NCBI RefSeq assembly: GCF_000739615.1
Contig: NZ_BATP01000003.1
Span: forward strand, 516,251 to 580,250
Direction of reading: 5' to 3'
DNA: 64,000 bases
DNA from: Haloferula sp. BvORR071
GTDB taxonomy: Bacteria; Verrucomicrobiota; Verrucomicrobiia; Verrucomicrobiales; Akkermansiaceae
Shown: positions 18,068-27,601 of the stretch, piece by piece
Layout of the letters: each line of letters opens with the position of its first letter
Numbering within the stretch: the stretch's first letter is position 1
Translations under genes and position numbers: made by a program
Notes under the pieces: generated by a model
What the model was told of the DNA's origin: nothing
Seen by the model: only the letters and a program-made list of their open reading frames with translations
The model's database searches: none

Positions 18068-18484
18068 ATGCGCACCGCTTGGTATCGTTCCCTCGTCTTC
18101 TGGTTCGGCTTGCCAGTCATTGTCTTCCTCGTCTGGGCCTGGATAGATTCCATGTATCGGACCACCCTCTTTGAGATGTCGATCGCGGGTAAGCCCGTGC
18201 ATCTTTCCCATTGGGGAGGCCATGTTTCGGTAAGCTGGGCCAAGCCCTACCTCCGATCCTCCGCTTCATGGGAGCTATTGATGCGGACACAGGCTCCACG
18301 CCCCGGAGCCCAGTGGTTCCCGCTCCCCAGCCATGCATCGCCCCACAATCTGGCCAATGCCTATGGGCATGATGTCTCCATACCGCACTGGCTCATCCTC
18401 TTGGCTTACGCCGGACTCTGGCAACTCCCCTGGCTGGTGAGGTACTTCAGGCGGAAGGGCATCGCCCGCCCACTGGAGGCTTAA
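18068..18484 (+). CDS. two-helix membrane protein, short paralog
   Basis: This 138-residue protein has a transmembrane helix at residues 9-27 (FWFGLPVIVFLVWAWIDSM) and another at about 107-123 (IPHWLILLAYAGLWQLPW), followed by a basic RYFRRK tail. It matches the 225-residue protein at 4990-5667 at both helices and lacks most of the central loop. It lies 122 bases after the SIR2-like gene in the same direction and converges on the leftward gene at 18493 with only 8 bases between stops. It may be expressed from its own promoter or by readthrough. Function unknown. Confidence 0.7.
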   Translation: MRTAWYRSLVFWFGLPVIVFLVWAWIDSMYRTTLFEMSIAGKPVHLSHWGGHVSVSWAKPYLRSSASWELLMRTQAPRPGAQWFPLPSHASPHNLANAYGHDVSIPHWLILLAYAGLWQLPWLVRYFRRKGIARPLEA

Positions 18485-18492
18485 TGACCAGC

Positions 18493-19767
18493 TCAGGGAA
18501 CCTTGATCGGTTCAAGCCTGGCATTCGCCTCTTTGAACTTTGCGGGTGCCGATAAGGTCCGCGTTGCCGGATCCCACACGAATGGGTCACCCGTCAGGGG
18601 CTCCACCGAAGGATCCTCGCCCGCCACGATGGCCAAGGCCGCGGTACGCATCGCCTGCTGCGAGCGACCGATCAGAAAGCCCTTGAAACAGCTATTGAAG
18701 CTATCACCCAAGCTCATCGAGAGAAGGGAACGCTCGTCTTCCGTGAGGCTTGTTGCGGAAGCTTCTGTCAGGATTGGCGCTGCCACTTGTGCCCAACCGG
18801 CCTCCTGCCCAGCCTTCGCGACCAACTTCATCTGTTCCGAATAAAAAGAGATGATCTCTTCCGGATGCGGGAATTTTTGAGTCCCCAAAGGGTCTGCACC
18901 GAGAAACTGCGGCAGGAAGTACTCCAGCATCCCGACATTCCATTCGCCGAGGGCGATGCGATTGAGATCTGCGTCCTCCTTCAATGCGCGGCCCATTAGC
19001 TCGCGGGCCCTGGCGAGCCCTTCTGCGTCTCCGGCAAGCCCGGGTAGTCCGAACTCCACCAGATCGCGAGCAACGCGGTGCCGGATTCCCGCAGCAGTCA
19101 CCGCCACACTCAAAGACGGAGCTTCAATCGCATCGTAGTGGTTCGCCAACCCCAAGGCCGCAGCCTGACTGCGAGCGGCTGCGCCAGCATCGCCTGCGCC
19201 CGCGGCGTAGCGGGCGTGCAAGAGCAGCAGCAATTCCTGGTCTCCCCTGCCCGCACGCATCGCACTGTCAAAGCGATCGCGCGAGATGCCCTTGCACGAT
19301 TGGGAGGGAAGCTCCCCGATTCGCAGGAGTTGTTCGAGGATGTCCTTGTGCTCGGCGAACCATCGGGTTGCAGCGGCTTGGTCAAACTCTTTGCCCTCCA
19401 TAGCGGCATCCCGGAAGGCATCGAAGCCGGGAAAACCTCCTCCAGCCAGTTTCTCCAGGAACAAGATCAGTTGCAGATGGCCGTTCTGTTCATCGGGAAC
19501 GTCGCGATAGGTGATCGCGAATTCCGGGTACTTCTCCAGCAACTCGGCGTGCCAACGCTTCGCGGCCTCGCGGATCGCATCGTGATCAAGCTTGGCGTAT
19601 GGGCGGTCAGTGGTCTTGCCGGAGCCAGCGGATGACGAATGCTCTACAGTCATTCCTGCATCCCGTGTTCTTGCGCTACCTGCCTTTTGCCACAGGAACA
19701 GACCAACCAAGGCGGCGCTCACCACCAGAATTCCGAACGCAACGATACCCCTTCGTGATGATGCCAT
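18493..19767 (-). CDS. membrane-anchored helical protein, subfamily G
   Basis: This 424-residue protein has a strong hydrophobic anchor at residues 7-25 (IVAFGILVVSAALVGLFLW), then a Ser/Thr/Gly linker and a helical domain. It is a paralog of the protein at 30939-32252: RWHAELLEKYPEFAITYRDVP versus QWYQQILAKHPELAVSFKDVP, both followed by D-x-QNG-x-L, similar LLxIGELPxQSxKGI/MAIGLLPLQSAKGI blocks, and the ending GDPFVWDPATRTLS versus GKPFVIDREAGTVS. The ATG at 19767 places the anchor at the N-terminus; an upstream extension to 19956 is unlike the paralog. Apparently monocistronic. No enzymatic motif recognised. Confidence 0.8.
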   Translation of the reverse strand: MASSRRGIVAFGILVVSAALVGLFLWQKAGSARTRDAGMTVEHSSSAGSGKTTDRPYAKLDHDAIREAAKRWHAELLEKYPEFAITYRDVPDEQNGHLQLILFLEKLAGGGFPGFDAFRDAAMEGKEFDQAAATRWFAEHKDILEQLLRIGELPSQSCKGISRDRFDSAMRAGRGDQELLLLLHARYAAGAGDAGAAARSQAAALGLANHYDAIEAPSLSVAVTAAGIRHRVARDLVEFGLPGLAGDAEGLARARELMGRALKEDADLNRIALGEWNVGMLEYFLPQFLGADPLGTQKFPHPEEIISFYSEQMKLVAKAGQEAGWAQVAAPILTEASATSLTEDERSLLSMSLGDSFNSCFKGFLIGRSQQAMRTAALAIVAGEDPSVEPLTGDPFVWDPATRTLSAPAKFKEANARLEPIKVP

Positions 19768-20216
19768 AATGCTGTCGTGTGATTCATCCTTCCTAAAACC
19801 ACCGGCCTTAGAATATGTCTGCGAAGCAGTAGACCCAAGGCGCCTCGTGTTAACCTCATCCTTCGCCCTCTGTGGCGCGTGGCCACGGGACCCATCAGAG
19901 AGGGCTGATGAGGCCAAGCCACAGCTTCCCAATAACGGCAAATTCTTAGAAGCCAAGCGTGCTTAGCGACCTTTCCTGGATCGCAGGTTCGTCTATAATC
20001 TCAATCCACTTCCGCTCCGACTCACGGCTTAAAGCCAAACAAGTGACTTGAGTGAGCAACAAGATTGTTCCGGACCTTGGTCATTCCCGCTAGCCACATA
20101 CCGATCCCTCAACTCGGAAATATTAAATCGCCTCCCTGATTGGGGATGACCGGAAGCGGTCGGGCAGCGATGGTGGCAGGAGAGGCTTCCCTTTCGTCTC
20201 GGCCTGCTACAATTCC
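19768..20216. other. intergenic region, 449 bases
   Basis: I find no convincing gene, tRNA or repeat here. Open stretches on both strands lack start signals and resemble no neighbour. The right part is followed by the stop of the leftward subfamily E gene. The left part must carry the promoter and leader of the leftward gene at 18493-19767. No clear hairpin with a T-run is visible. Confidence 0.5.
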
Positions 20217-21452
20217 CTATCGAGCTTCGGGCAGAAGCGCCCTCACCTGCTGACGCCCGGAATCCGACATCTGCAGATTCTCCATCAAGGCTTCGAACTT
20301 CCCGCCCACCTCAGAGCGCTTGGCCGGGTCGGCAAGCTCTGCAGGATCATATGACCGCAGCCGACGCTCGAGCGCACGGACGCGCAAAGATTCACTGTCC
20401 ATGGCGCGCAAAGCGGTAAGAGCCTTGCCCTCGGATTCCAACTTCAACATGAAGTATTGCGCCAGATCCAAGCGGTCCTGATCCTCCGGCAGGTTTTTTA
20501 TCAGTGCCCCGATGCGCTCGTCGCTCGCCGCGCGGACTCCCAGGCTGAGAGTGAAGGCCCCGCGACGGCCTTCATCGATCATTCCTGCAAGTTCGCCGAT
20601 CCAACGGGTCGCCTCCTCCTCGGAAGTCATGGAGGCGCGTCCGTCCAGTGCCGCCGCACCTACAACCAACCAATCCACCTTTCCTTTCTCCGCGAAACCA
20701 TCTTTAAGAAACTGTGCCGCAGCCTCTGGATCAGCGGCCGCCAGATAGCGGAGCGTGCTGCGGCACGAGAACTCATCCGCAGAATTCCGCATGTAACCCG
20801 TGAAGTCGAAGCCATCGGCGAATTCGGGAACCTTGCCGAACATCTTGGAATTGTAGAGTTGCTCGATTTCCAACAGATCTGAACTGCCGCGCATGCGGGC
20901 CGCCTGCCGGGCCGCTACCGAAACGTAGTCACCATGGACCCTACCGTGAGCTGCCGCCAGACGATCGACCCATTCTCGCGCCACCTTCGGCTCCCGGCAC
21001 GCGGCGGCCTCCACCATGGCAGAAAACATCTCTCGCCTGCCACTTTGCTCCGCCCATTCCAAAGCTGGAATCCCTTGGCGCTTGAACAACTCGGCGGCAG
21101 CAAGCTTCACCGCAATGTTCATCCGCTTGCGCAGCTGCACGTCGAGCCATGATTTGTCCTCCCATCCTTCCAGAAGAGCCCGCAATTCCGTATCCTTCAT
21201 CCGCTCGATGACACCGATCAATTCCCCACCTTCCAGTTGTTCTTTCACGTCGGCCCGCAGAGTCCGGTAGTCATGCGCCTTGCTTTGGGCGCTTGAATTC
21301 ACCGGCCCGCGACGGACTTTTGCCGCGGCATCGGGCATCACCGCTTCCCCACGGCGTGATGCGGGCACCATTGCTCCAAGTCCCCAACCCAGTAGGAAAC
21401 CAACGCCGCAGGCCACCACCAGCAATCCTCCCTGACGCCAAACTTTTTTCAC
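20217..21452 (-). CDS. membrane-anchored helical-repeat protein, subfamily E (first copy)
   Basis: This 411-residue protein has an anchor at residues 9-27 (LLVVACGVGFLLGWGLGAM), then a linker and a helical domain. The family signature appears as AAELFKRQGIPALEWAEQSG. A central EFADGFDFTGYMRN segment is shared with the other E copies (23007-24278 and 39952-41238). The start codon overlaps the stop of the upstream subfamily F gene as ATGA, as in both other F-E pairs. No catalytic motif is evident. The constant F-E partnership suggests the two proteins work together, perhaps as a complex at the cell surface; that is inference. Confidence 0.83.
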   Translation of the reverse strand: MKKVWRQGGLLVVACGVGFLLGWGLGAMVPASRRGEAVMPDAAAKVRRGPVNSSAQSKAHDYRTLRADVKEQLEGGELIGVIERMKDTELRALLEGWEDKSWLDVQLRKRMNIAVKLAAAELFKRQGIPALEWAEQSGRREMFSAMVEAAACREPKVAREWVDRLAAAHGRVHGDYVSVAARQAARMRGSSDLLEIEQLYNSKMFGKVPEFADGFDFTGYMRNSADEFSCRSTLRYLAAADPEAAAQFLKDGFAEKGKVDWLVVGAAALDGRASMTSEEEATRWIGELAGMIDEGRRGAFTLSLGVRAASDERIGALIKNLPEDQDRLDLAQYFMLKLESEGKALTALRAMDSESLRVRALERRLRSYDPAELADPAKRSEVGGKFEALMENLQMSDSGRQQVRALLPEAR

Positions 21453-22714
21453 TGGTGCCCGCCTTTCTTCTTCGCCAATGCGGCCAATTCGTCGATGCGC
21501 TCAGGTGCTACAGCCCATCCCGCCAAAGCGTTCCGCAGAGCCTGCTCGTCCGCCGCGGAGATCGGTCTGCCGACATCATCTCGGCGATATTCAAGAGCTG
21601 CCTGAACCAGCTCCAAGCGCTGCTCTGAATCGCCCTCTGCAGCGAACAGGCGCATGGCCGTTCCCACGTCTTCGCCCATCGCATGCTTCGCGGAGGCCAC
21701 CGAAGCGCGAGCCTTGGCGAGTGGGTCGGTCAGGGATTCGACGAAGGCCTCCACGGCGGCGGGCTCGCAGCCCATGATCTCGGCTCCCTTCATTGCCATG
21801 TCGAGCTGCTCGTCGGAATCCAGGGTGGCGATCAATTTCCCGAGTCTTCCGGCATTCTCTGGCAAGTCAGGCTTATCGGTGCGAAGCCCGGGATAAAAGC
21901 CGGCAAAGATCGATTCTTTAGGATCCACGCCGGTACTGCGATGAAGCTCGATCATGGCGGCAAAGGCGGTCTCCGGATCCTGCTTCAGCCATGCCTGATT
22001 GAAAAAGCGCGCCCGGTTCTCGGCAATCAATCGCGACATCTCCGGTGCCCGGGAGAACGCAGGGAAGTCGAAGCCCGGGGGAAATCCAGTATTGCCCGAC
22101 ATCAAGGGCAGCTTCTCCTCCCTCAGGCGGGCCAAAAACTCGTCGGCCATCTCCGGCCCTTTTCCCAACGCGTCGGTCATGGCATTGCCGATGATATCGC
22201 CGCATTTGCTCCCATCCGGCCCGAGGAATGCGTCGCGATGCTGCGCCACGAAATCCAATCCTTCCGCGGCTCGTTCCCTTGGCCAGCCGGAGGAAATCGC
22301 CGTAGCCATGCGGGCACGGGTCATCTGGGAAGGAATCGACTGCCACCATTCCGCGGCTGCTTCCGGATCCCGGGAGGTCCATTCCTCCAGTAGCATCTGG
22401 AGTGTTGCGATCGCTGGACCATTCAGGGTAAGCTCAGGATCCTTCATGCCTGCTTCCAAAGCAGACCTCAGCTCTTTCTCATCCCAAGCCGCCATCCTCT
22501 CCTTCCGGCCCGGCCCCTCTGCCAGTTGACGATCCACCCATTCCCTGAACTCCCCGGCAGTAAGGTGGGCGCGCTCACCGGTCTGCGATGATCTGACCGC
22601 CAGCGGCTCACCGCCTTCACTGGTCGCGGCGGATAGCTGAGACTTCCGGGCCACCGCCCAGCCCAGCAGCCCGGAAAGGATAGCAGCGACGACAAGCCAC
22701 CCCACACCCCTCAT
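21449..22714 (-). CDS. membrane-anchored helical-repeat protein, subfamily F (first copy)
   Basis: A 421-residue protein starting at the ATG at 22714, which gives MRGVGWLVVAAILSGLLGW as N-terminal anchor. The in-frame extension to 22876 is Arg-rich and absent from paralogs. The domain carries ELRSALEAGMKDPELTL near residue 85 (compare AEIRAALDQSLVHPECL and AELQKALNEALASPDCV in the other copies), the signature EWTSRDPEAAAEWWQSIP, a GWPRERAAEGLDFVAQH block and PPGFDFPAF. It is co-transcribed with the E gene through an ATGA overlap. Role unknown. Confidence 0.82.
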   Translation of the reverse strand: MRGVGWLVVAAILSGLLGWAVARKSQLSAATSEGGEPLAVRSSQTGERAHLTAGEFREWVDRQLAEGPGRKERMAAWDEKELRSALEAGMKDPELTLNGPAIATLQMLLEEWTSRDPEAAAEWWQSIPSQMTRARMATAISSGWPRERAAEGLDFVAQHRDAFLGPDGSKCGDIIGNAMTDALGKGPEMADEFLARLREEKLPLMSGNTGFPPGFDFPAFSRAPEMSRLIAENRARFFNQAWLKQDPETAFAAMIELHRSTGVDPKESIFAGFYPGLRTDKPDLPENAGRLGKLIATLDSDEQLDMAMKGAEIMGCEPAAVEAFVESLTDPLAKARASVASAKHAMGEDVGTAMRLFAAEGDSEQRLELVQAALEYRRDDVGRPISAADEQALRNALAGWAVAPERIDELAALAKKKGGHQ

Positions 22715-23006
22715 TCCGTGGAACGACAACATCAGCCACATGTCTAGCCGCGCTGACAGAAGCTGGTCAAGCATGGGAGAAATTCGCCGCCGCGCCGTTG
22801 ATCGAGGAGGTCGGAGTCCCACCTTCCGCCCCAACGAGAGACGGAGTTCCGATCCTGCCTCTTTTCTGACCGACACGACCAGCCTGCCTCAAACCGCTGC
22901 GGACAATGCCCCACCCCTAGGATCCGGCCGGTCCGGCACGGCGTATGCCAAAGATCGCGACGACATCCGATCGAGGCCCGCACCTTTCCTCAACCCCAAC
23001 TGCAAC

Positions 23007-24278
23007 CTATTTGCCTCCTCCACTGCGGCTCTCGATCTCCGCCGTCACCTGATTGCGCATGGCTTCGGGGAGCTTCACGGTCTGCATCATGGTTTCGAGC
23101 ACCCCTCGGAGCCGGTCGCGGGAGCTCGGCGGCATCTTCTCGAATCCGAAGGTCCGGACGTGATTGAGCAAGACTTCGGTCCGCCGCTGATCAGAATCCA
23201 AGGCAGCCAGCGCCGCAGCACCTGCCGGCGAGCCGCTGCTGCTGGCGGCCACGGCTCGTTGGGCGAGCTTCATGCGGTCCGCATCGTTACCCAACAAGGG
23301 GATCAGCGTTCTCACGGTCTCGACTTCCAAAGTGCCATTCAGTCCGAAATAGCCGAGCGCCTTGTTGCGTTGCTCTGAGGTCAATTCAGCAAGCTTGGGC
23401 GCCAACCATTCCGCCGCCTTGGCGGGACCAGCTACAGCTGCCACTCCATCGAAGAGACAGGGAAAATATCCGCCCGCTCCCGCGGCACCACTATTGGTCA
23501 GTTCCTTGAAGCCGGACCACGCGGCCTCCCTATCCTTCGCCGACCAATACTGGAAGGTATTGCGCATCCCTTCCTTGAATGCGGGAGGCATGCCAGTGAA
23601 GAAGCGGTGAAAGTCGAAGTCCTCCGGCAAAGTGCCCGTGGGCAGCATGAATTGATTCAGCAGGTCGCCGTAAGTCTCCCGTAGCTTGATCAAATCCTCC
23701 GCACCACGATCCGTTGCTCCGCCGATCATCGGATAGATGAATGACTTCGCGGCACCCTCGCCGAACTCCTTTGCGTAGTCGTCGAACTTCGCCTTGTAGG
23801 CGATCGGATCCGCTTCGAGTGCCGCCTGCAGAATCCGGGGATAGAGGGCCTTGCGGACTCCATCGCCCAATCCCGCCACCCAGTCGAAGGCCGCCGCACC
23901 CTCCCGCTTGAACAGCTCCTTCGCTGCGGCCTGAGCAGAGATCCCAGAGGTCTGCGGATCCGCGTGTTCATCCCTCGCCAAGTCCACCAAGAGCGCGCGG
24001 AGCTCGCCCTTGTCGAGACGCTCCATCTCCCGGGCGACCGGATTACCGGAGGACTCGTGCTGCCGGCTCCACTTCAGGAGCGAGACAAGGTCGTGCTTGG
24101 CCGGTCCTTCGTCTGGATCAGCGGCCGTCTTCGAGGCCGGTGCATTGCCCGCTACCTTCGACTGCGTGGTGGGCGATACAGGCGGATTCCCGCCAGTAGG
24201 ACTCTTCGCACGCATCACCAGGAAGCCCACCAAGGCTCCTGCCACCGCGACACCCGTGAATGAGATCGCCTGCTTCAT
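23007..24278 (-). CDS. membrane-anchored helical-repeat protein, subfamily E (second copy)
   Basis: This 423-residue paralog of the proteins at 20217-21452 and 39952-41238 has an anchor at residues 5-21 (ISFTGVAVAGALVGFLV), then a Ser/Thr/Pro/Lys linker and a helical domain with AAKELFKREGAAAFDWVAGLG and PEDFDFHRFFTGM. The start at 24278 forms an ATGA overlap with the preceding F gene; a longer extension to 24329 has no support. Its C-terminus retains ALAALDSDQRR, matching ALTALRAMDSESLR of the first copy. No enzymatic features recognised. Confidence 0.82.
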   Translation of the reverse strand: MKQAISFTGVAVAGALVGFLVMRAKSPTGGNPPVSPTTQSKVAGNAPASKTAADPDEGPAKHDLVSLLKWSRQHESSGNPVAREMERLDKGELRALLVDLARDEHADPQTSGISAQAAAKELFKREGAAAFDWVAGLGDGVRKALYPRILQAALEADPIAYKAKFDDYAKEFGEGAAKSFIYPMIGGATDRGAEDLIKLRETYGDLLNQFMLPTGTLPEDFDFHRFFTGMPPAFKEGMRNTFQYWSAKDREAAWSGFKELTNSGAAGAGGYFPCLFDGVAAVAGPAKAAEWLAPKLAELTSEQRNKALGYFGLNGTLEVETVRTLIPLLGNDADRMKLAQRAVAASSSGSPAGAAALAALDSDQRRTEVLLNHVRTFGFEKMPPSSRDRLRGVLETMMQTVKLPEAMRNQVTAEIESRSGGGK

Positions 24279-25504
24279 TTCTTGAGTTGATCCACGATTG
24301 ATTGAATGCGCGCCGCATCTGCATTCCATGCGGTGAGCTTGCTGCGGATGAATGCTTCATCTGCCGGGCTCATCGGCCGGTGTCCGCTGGCAAAGAGCTC
24401 ACCGGGAGTGGCTTCCTCCAGCGCGCGAAGGCGCTCCGCTGGTTCGCCCAAGGCCTCAAGCGCGGCCAGGGAGCCGCGGGTATTCCCAGCGTAGATCTGT
24501 TGCACCACGGCCTTGCGGAGAAGCTCCTGCATGGCCGGCGAGCGGACTTCCTTGGCGAAACTCGTGACAGCGGCATCGGGCATCCGGACCCACTCTGCCT
24601 GCGTCTTCTCGAAGTACTCGGACTGTTGTGTCGCATCCAGCGCTTCAATCCTTTTGCCCAGCCAAGCCAAACGCTCGGACCCGGGATCCTCATAACCATA
24701 CCACTCGGACAAGCCGAGTCCGGCCACGCCTTGCTTCTCCAGCAGCCAGGCAAAGGCCCCTTCCGGATCCTGCTGGCGGAATGCGCGGACGGCCGACTCG
24801 CGCACGCCACCTTCGTCCAGCCCCTGCCACACCTGTCCCTCAAACAAGCCCTTGAAGTCGAAACCCTCGGGAAAGCGGAGGGAGTTCTCGAAGTCCAAGC
24901 TGAACCCCTCCTGCTTGAGCCTCGTCAGCATCCCCTCGACCCCTGCGGGCCCTTGGGTGGCTGAGGCCTGGATGTTCTTGGCCAGGATCGACCATCCGAC
25001 GCTGCCCGGGAACAGGGATCGGTGACCGAGCAGAAAGTCGAGACCGGCCGCTGCCCGTTCCTCCGGCCAGGCGGAGGGAATGGTGTAGACAAACCGCTTC
25101 TTCGCCCCTTCGAAAGCGATACTGTCAAACCAAGCCACCGCGGCATCAGTATCCCGCTTCAACAGCTCCTTCAGAAGCGAATTCACCACGCCCATGCCAC
25201 TTCCGGTGGTCGTCAGGCACTCCGGATGGACAAGGCTCTGGTCCAGCGCAGCCCGGATTTCGGCATTCGTCCAAGTGGCCCACAAATCCTTGTAGGGATC
25301 ATAGGTCCGCGCCTTGAGCGCCGCCATCATCTCGGCGGACGCCTTCTGGAAATCCGCCTTCCCCCATTTGGCGGGTGCCTCACGTCGCGGCTGGGCGGGC
25401 TCCGGCGCTATGGGAGGATCTACCGAAGTTTTTGCTCCCGTCCCACGTCCTACAATCCCACCGCCGAAGGCGCTGAGAGCGAACACCAAGAGATATCTCC
25501 ACAT
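24275..25504 (-). CDS. membrane-anchored helical-repeat protein, subfamily F (second copy)
   Basis: A 409-residue protein with a short anchor (residues 4-20, YLLVFALSAFGGGIVG), a Pro/Arg-rich linker and a helical domain. Family landmarks are TNAEIRAALDQSLVHPECL, LLKRDTDAAVAWFDSIAFE, AWPEERAAAGLDFLLGH and FPEGFDFKGLFEG, each with equivalents in the copies at 21449-22714 and 38711-39955. It is the first gene of the second leftward F-E operon. The divergent ECF sigma gene starts 170 bases away at 25675, so this spacer probably carries both promoters and could be a control point. Confidence 0.82.
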   Translation of the reverse strand: MWRYLLVFALSAFGGGIVGRGTGAKTSVDPPIAPEPAQPRREAPAKWGKADFQKASAEMMAALKARTYDPYKDLWATWTNAEIRAALDQSLVHPECLTTTGSGMGVVNSLLKELLKRDTDAAVAWFDSIAFEGAKKRFVYTIPSAWPEERAAAGLDFLLGHRSLFPGSVGWSILAKNIQASATQGPAGVEGMLTRLKQEGFSLDFENSLRFPEGFDFKGLFEGQVWQGLDEGGVRESAVRAFRQQDPEGAFAWLLEKQGVAGLGLSEWYGYEDPGSERLAWLGKRIEALDATQQSEYFEKTQAEWVRMPDAAVTSFAKEVRSPAMQELLRKAVVQQIYAGNTRGSLAALEALGEPAERLRALEEATPGELFASGHRPMSPADEAFIRSKLTAWNADAARIQSIVDQLKK

Positions 25505-25674
25505 CGCATCTTCTTCAACCGGGCGAGGGCGGCAGCGTCAATGCCATTCCAACGGATTGGCCGCAGCACCGGTGGCCACCGAAAATTTGGCGATTTTTTC
25601 CGTTCGGTTTTCGCCAGTGTCTCCGCGTAGCTGTTGAAGATTCAGGGTGCCGCCACCTGCTGCCTCCCTTCCCT

Positions 25675-27591
25675 ATGAGCCAACACACGACCATCGACGA
25701 CGGCGACCTTCTCCGGGAGTTCTTCCGGACGCGGGACGAGCGGCCGCTGCGGACCCTGATGGATCGCCATTTGCCCCTGGTCTACTCCGTGGCTTTGCGA
25801 GTTTCCGGCAGTCCCGAACTCGCCGCCGAAGCGGCCCAAGACGTGTTTCTCGAACTGATTCGCACACCCGCCGTCATGAAGAAAGAGGTTGCCCTCCTGG
25901 CATGGCTTCATCGTGGCGCCCGCCATCGTGCGATCGATATGATCCGCTCGGAGATCGCCCGGAAGCGGCGCGAGCGTTCGGCGATGGCAGATGCCAGTCA
26001 CGATAGCGAAGCCTTGTCCGGCGAGGCCTTGGCGATGCTGGATGAGGTGATCGAAGGTCTTCCGGCCCGCGACCGGCAACTGGTCTTGGCGCGCTATTTC
26101 GCAGGCCATTCGCTGGCGTCCATCGGATTGACCGCCGGCCTATCCGAAGATGCGGTCCGCATGCGCCTGGCGCGGGCGTTGGAGAAAATGAGAGCGGCAT
26201 TTGGTGCGCGCGGCATTGCGGCGAGCGCCGCAATGCTTGCCAGCAGCCTGCCGCTTCAGGCGGTCACTTCTGTGCCTCCCATGCTTTCTAGCGGCATTCG
26301 CGCAACGGTCACCGCTGCTGCCAGCACCGCCTCGTCAGCCTCCTTCTTTTCCTATTTCACTGCCATGAACTCCACTCAAAAGGTCCTTGCAGCGGTGATT
26401 CTGCTTCTGGCTGCTGGAGCGGCAGGCAAAGCCTATTTCCAATCCACTACTCCGTCCGCGCTACCTAGTGCTCCTCCGGCCAGCTCGGCGGCCACTCACC
26501 ATCCCGGCAACACCTCGGTCACCACCCCAATCAGCATGGCCTTCGCCACTGACGAGGCGGCCCGCATTGACCGCGTGCTGCAGTGGCTGAAGGACACCAG
26601 CCCTGAAGGACAGAATGAAACGATGCGCCAGCGGGCGATGGTCAGTCAGCTTGGTTTGGGCGCGGTCAGGCTGCTGCTATCGGATCCAGCCCTCATCAAG
26701 GACATTCAAGGCCCGGAGCGGGACGATGGATTTCCAAATCCTGTCTATCCTCGTCGGGACGCGCTTGGGAGTTTCCTTTGGGAACAGTTCGGCAAGCTCT
26801 CGCCACAGGAGGCGCTTGATCGGCTGGCAACCATAGGAGCGCAACCGGAAGCGAGTTTCGAGCACACGGGATCAGCCTTGATAGGAGTGGCCAAAGCCGA
26901 CCCGGCTCTGGCACTTCACTTCCTAGGCGATCTACCTGAAAGGGTCACTGAATCCTCGATCATCTACAGCTTGGAGAGCCTCATGCCCTCGCTCGTCAAG
27001 TATTCCAAGCAAGAGACTTTCAGGGCAATTCTTTCCATGCCCGAACTGTCACAACGCGAGGCCTACCTCGCATATGTCGGCGCACTTCCGCAGGGGACCG
27101 ACTGGCCTACGGAGATTGACCAACTCAAAAGTGGGCTTCCCGGCTTCGAAGAGGGGGCTTCCGGCTCACTGGCGGGAAGATGGGCCTGTTCCGATCCGGA
27201 TGCTGCCTTCGGATGGTTGGCCGCAGCATCCAAGGATTCGAGCTTCGGCTATCTCGATGCCATCCGGTGCTGGATGTGGCGCGAACCATCCCAAGCCATC
27301 AAGTGGCTCGGAAGCTGGAATCCGGATGGGTTGGACCGTGACCGCCTCTTCGCCAATGTTCTCGTCTATGGCGGCGCTGGTGACATTCGCATGGTGGACG
27401 GTCTTCTCGAGCTAATCTCCGCCCCCGACGCGAGGACGGCCGCCGCGCAGCAAACCATGAAGAACATGGGCGACGGGATGGAGACCGAAGAACTCAGGCA
27501 TCTCCAAAACTCGCCCCTGCTCTCCGTGGAGGCGAAGAGGAGCATCGAAGAAACCATACTGGCGAACCAAAACTCTGGCCTCCGCGAGTAG
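25675..27591 (+). CDS. ECF-type sigma factor fused to a membrane-anchored array-family domain
   Basis: A 638-residue protein. Residues 10-98 are sigma region 2 (LPLVYSVALRVSGSPELAAE, AQDVFLELIRTP, AWLHRGARHRAIDMIRSE). Residues 118-178 are region 4 with a helix-turn-helix (LPARDRQLVLARYFAGHSLA, LSEDAVRMRLARALEKM). An Ala/Ser-rich stretch leads to a transmembrane helix at about 236-255 (KVLAAVILLLAAGAAGKAYF). Residues of roughly 290-638 are a helical domain with the array signature RWACSDPDAAFGW, homologous to the secreted protein at 34992-36302 (GALPQGTDWPTEIDQL versus RSLPPGSDWEEAIGQL). The sigma domains should be cytoplasmic and the tail outside. Release by proteolysis or a tail-sensed signal is inference. 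An internal ATG at residue 231 could give a separate anchored product. No anti-sigma gene is adjacent. Confidence 0.87.
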   Translation: MSQHTTIDDGDLLREFFRTRDERPLRTLMDRHLPLVYSVALRVSGSPELAAEAAQDVFLELIRTPAVMKKEVALLAWLHRGARHRAIDMIRSEIARKRRERSAMADASHDSEALSGEALAMLDEVIEGLPARDRQLVLARYFAGHSLASIGLTAGLSEDAVRMRLARALEKMRAAFGARGIAASAAMLASSLPLQAVTSVPPMLSSGIRATVTAAASTASSASFFSYFTAMNSTQKVLAAVILLLAAGAAGKAYFQSTTPSALPSAPPASSAATHHPGNTSVTTPISMAFATDEAARIDRVLQWLKDTSPEGQNETMRQRAMVSQLGLGAVRLLLSDPALIKDIQGPERDDGFPNPVYPRRDALGSFLWEQFGKLSPQEALDRLATIGAQPEASFEHTGSALIGVAKADPALALHFLGDLPERVTESSIIYSLESLMPSLVKYSKQETFRAILSMPELSQREAYLAYVGALPQGTDWPTEIDQLKSGLPGFEEGASGSLAGRWACSDPDAAFGWLAAASKDSSFGYLDAIRCWMWREPSQAIKWLGSWNPDGLDRDRLFANVLVYGGAGDIRMVDGLLELISAPDARTAAAQQTMKNMGDGMETEELRHLQNSPLLSVEAKRSIEETILANQNSGLRE

Positions 27592-27601
27592 TCCACCCAA
27601 T

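Noticed and set aside
20217..25504. CRISPR or other regularly spaced repeat array
   Set aside because: The regularity seen here is at protein level between paralogous genes; there are no short identical repeats with unique spacers.
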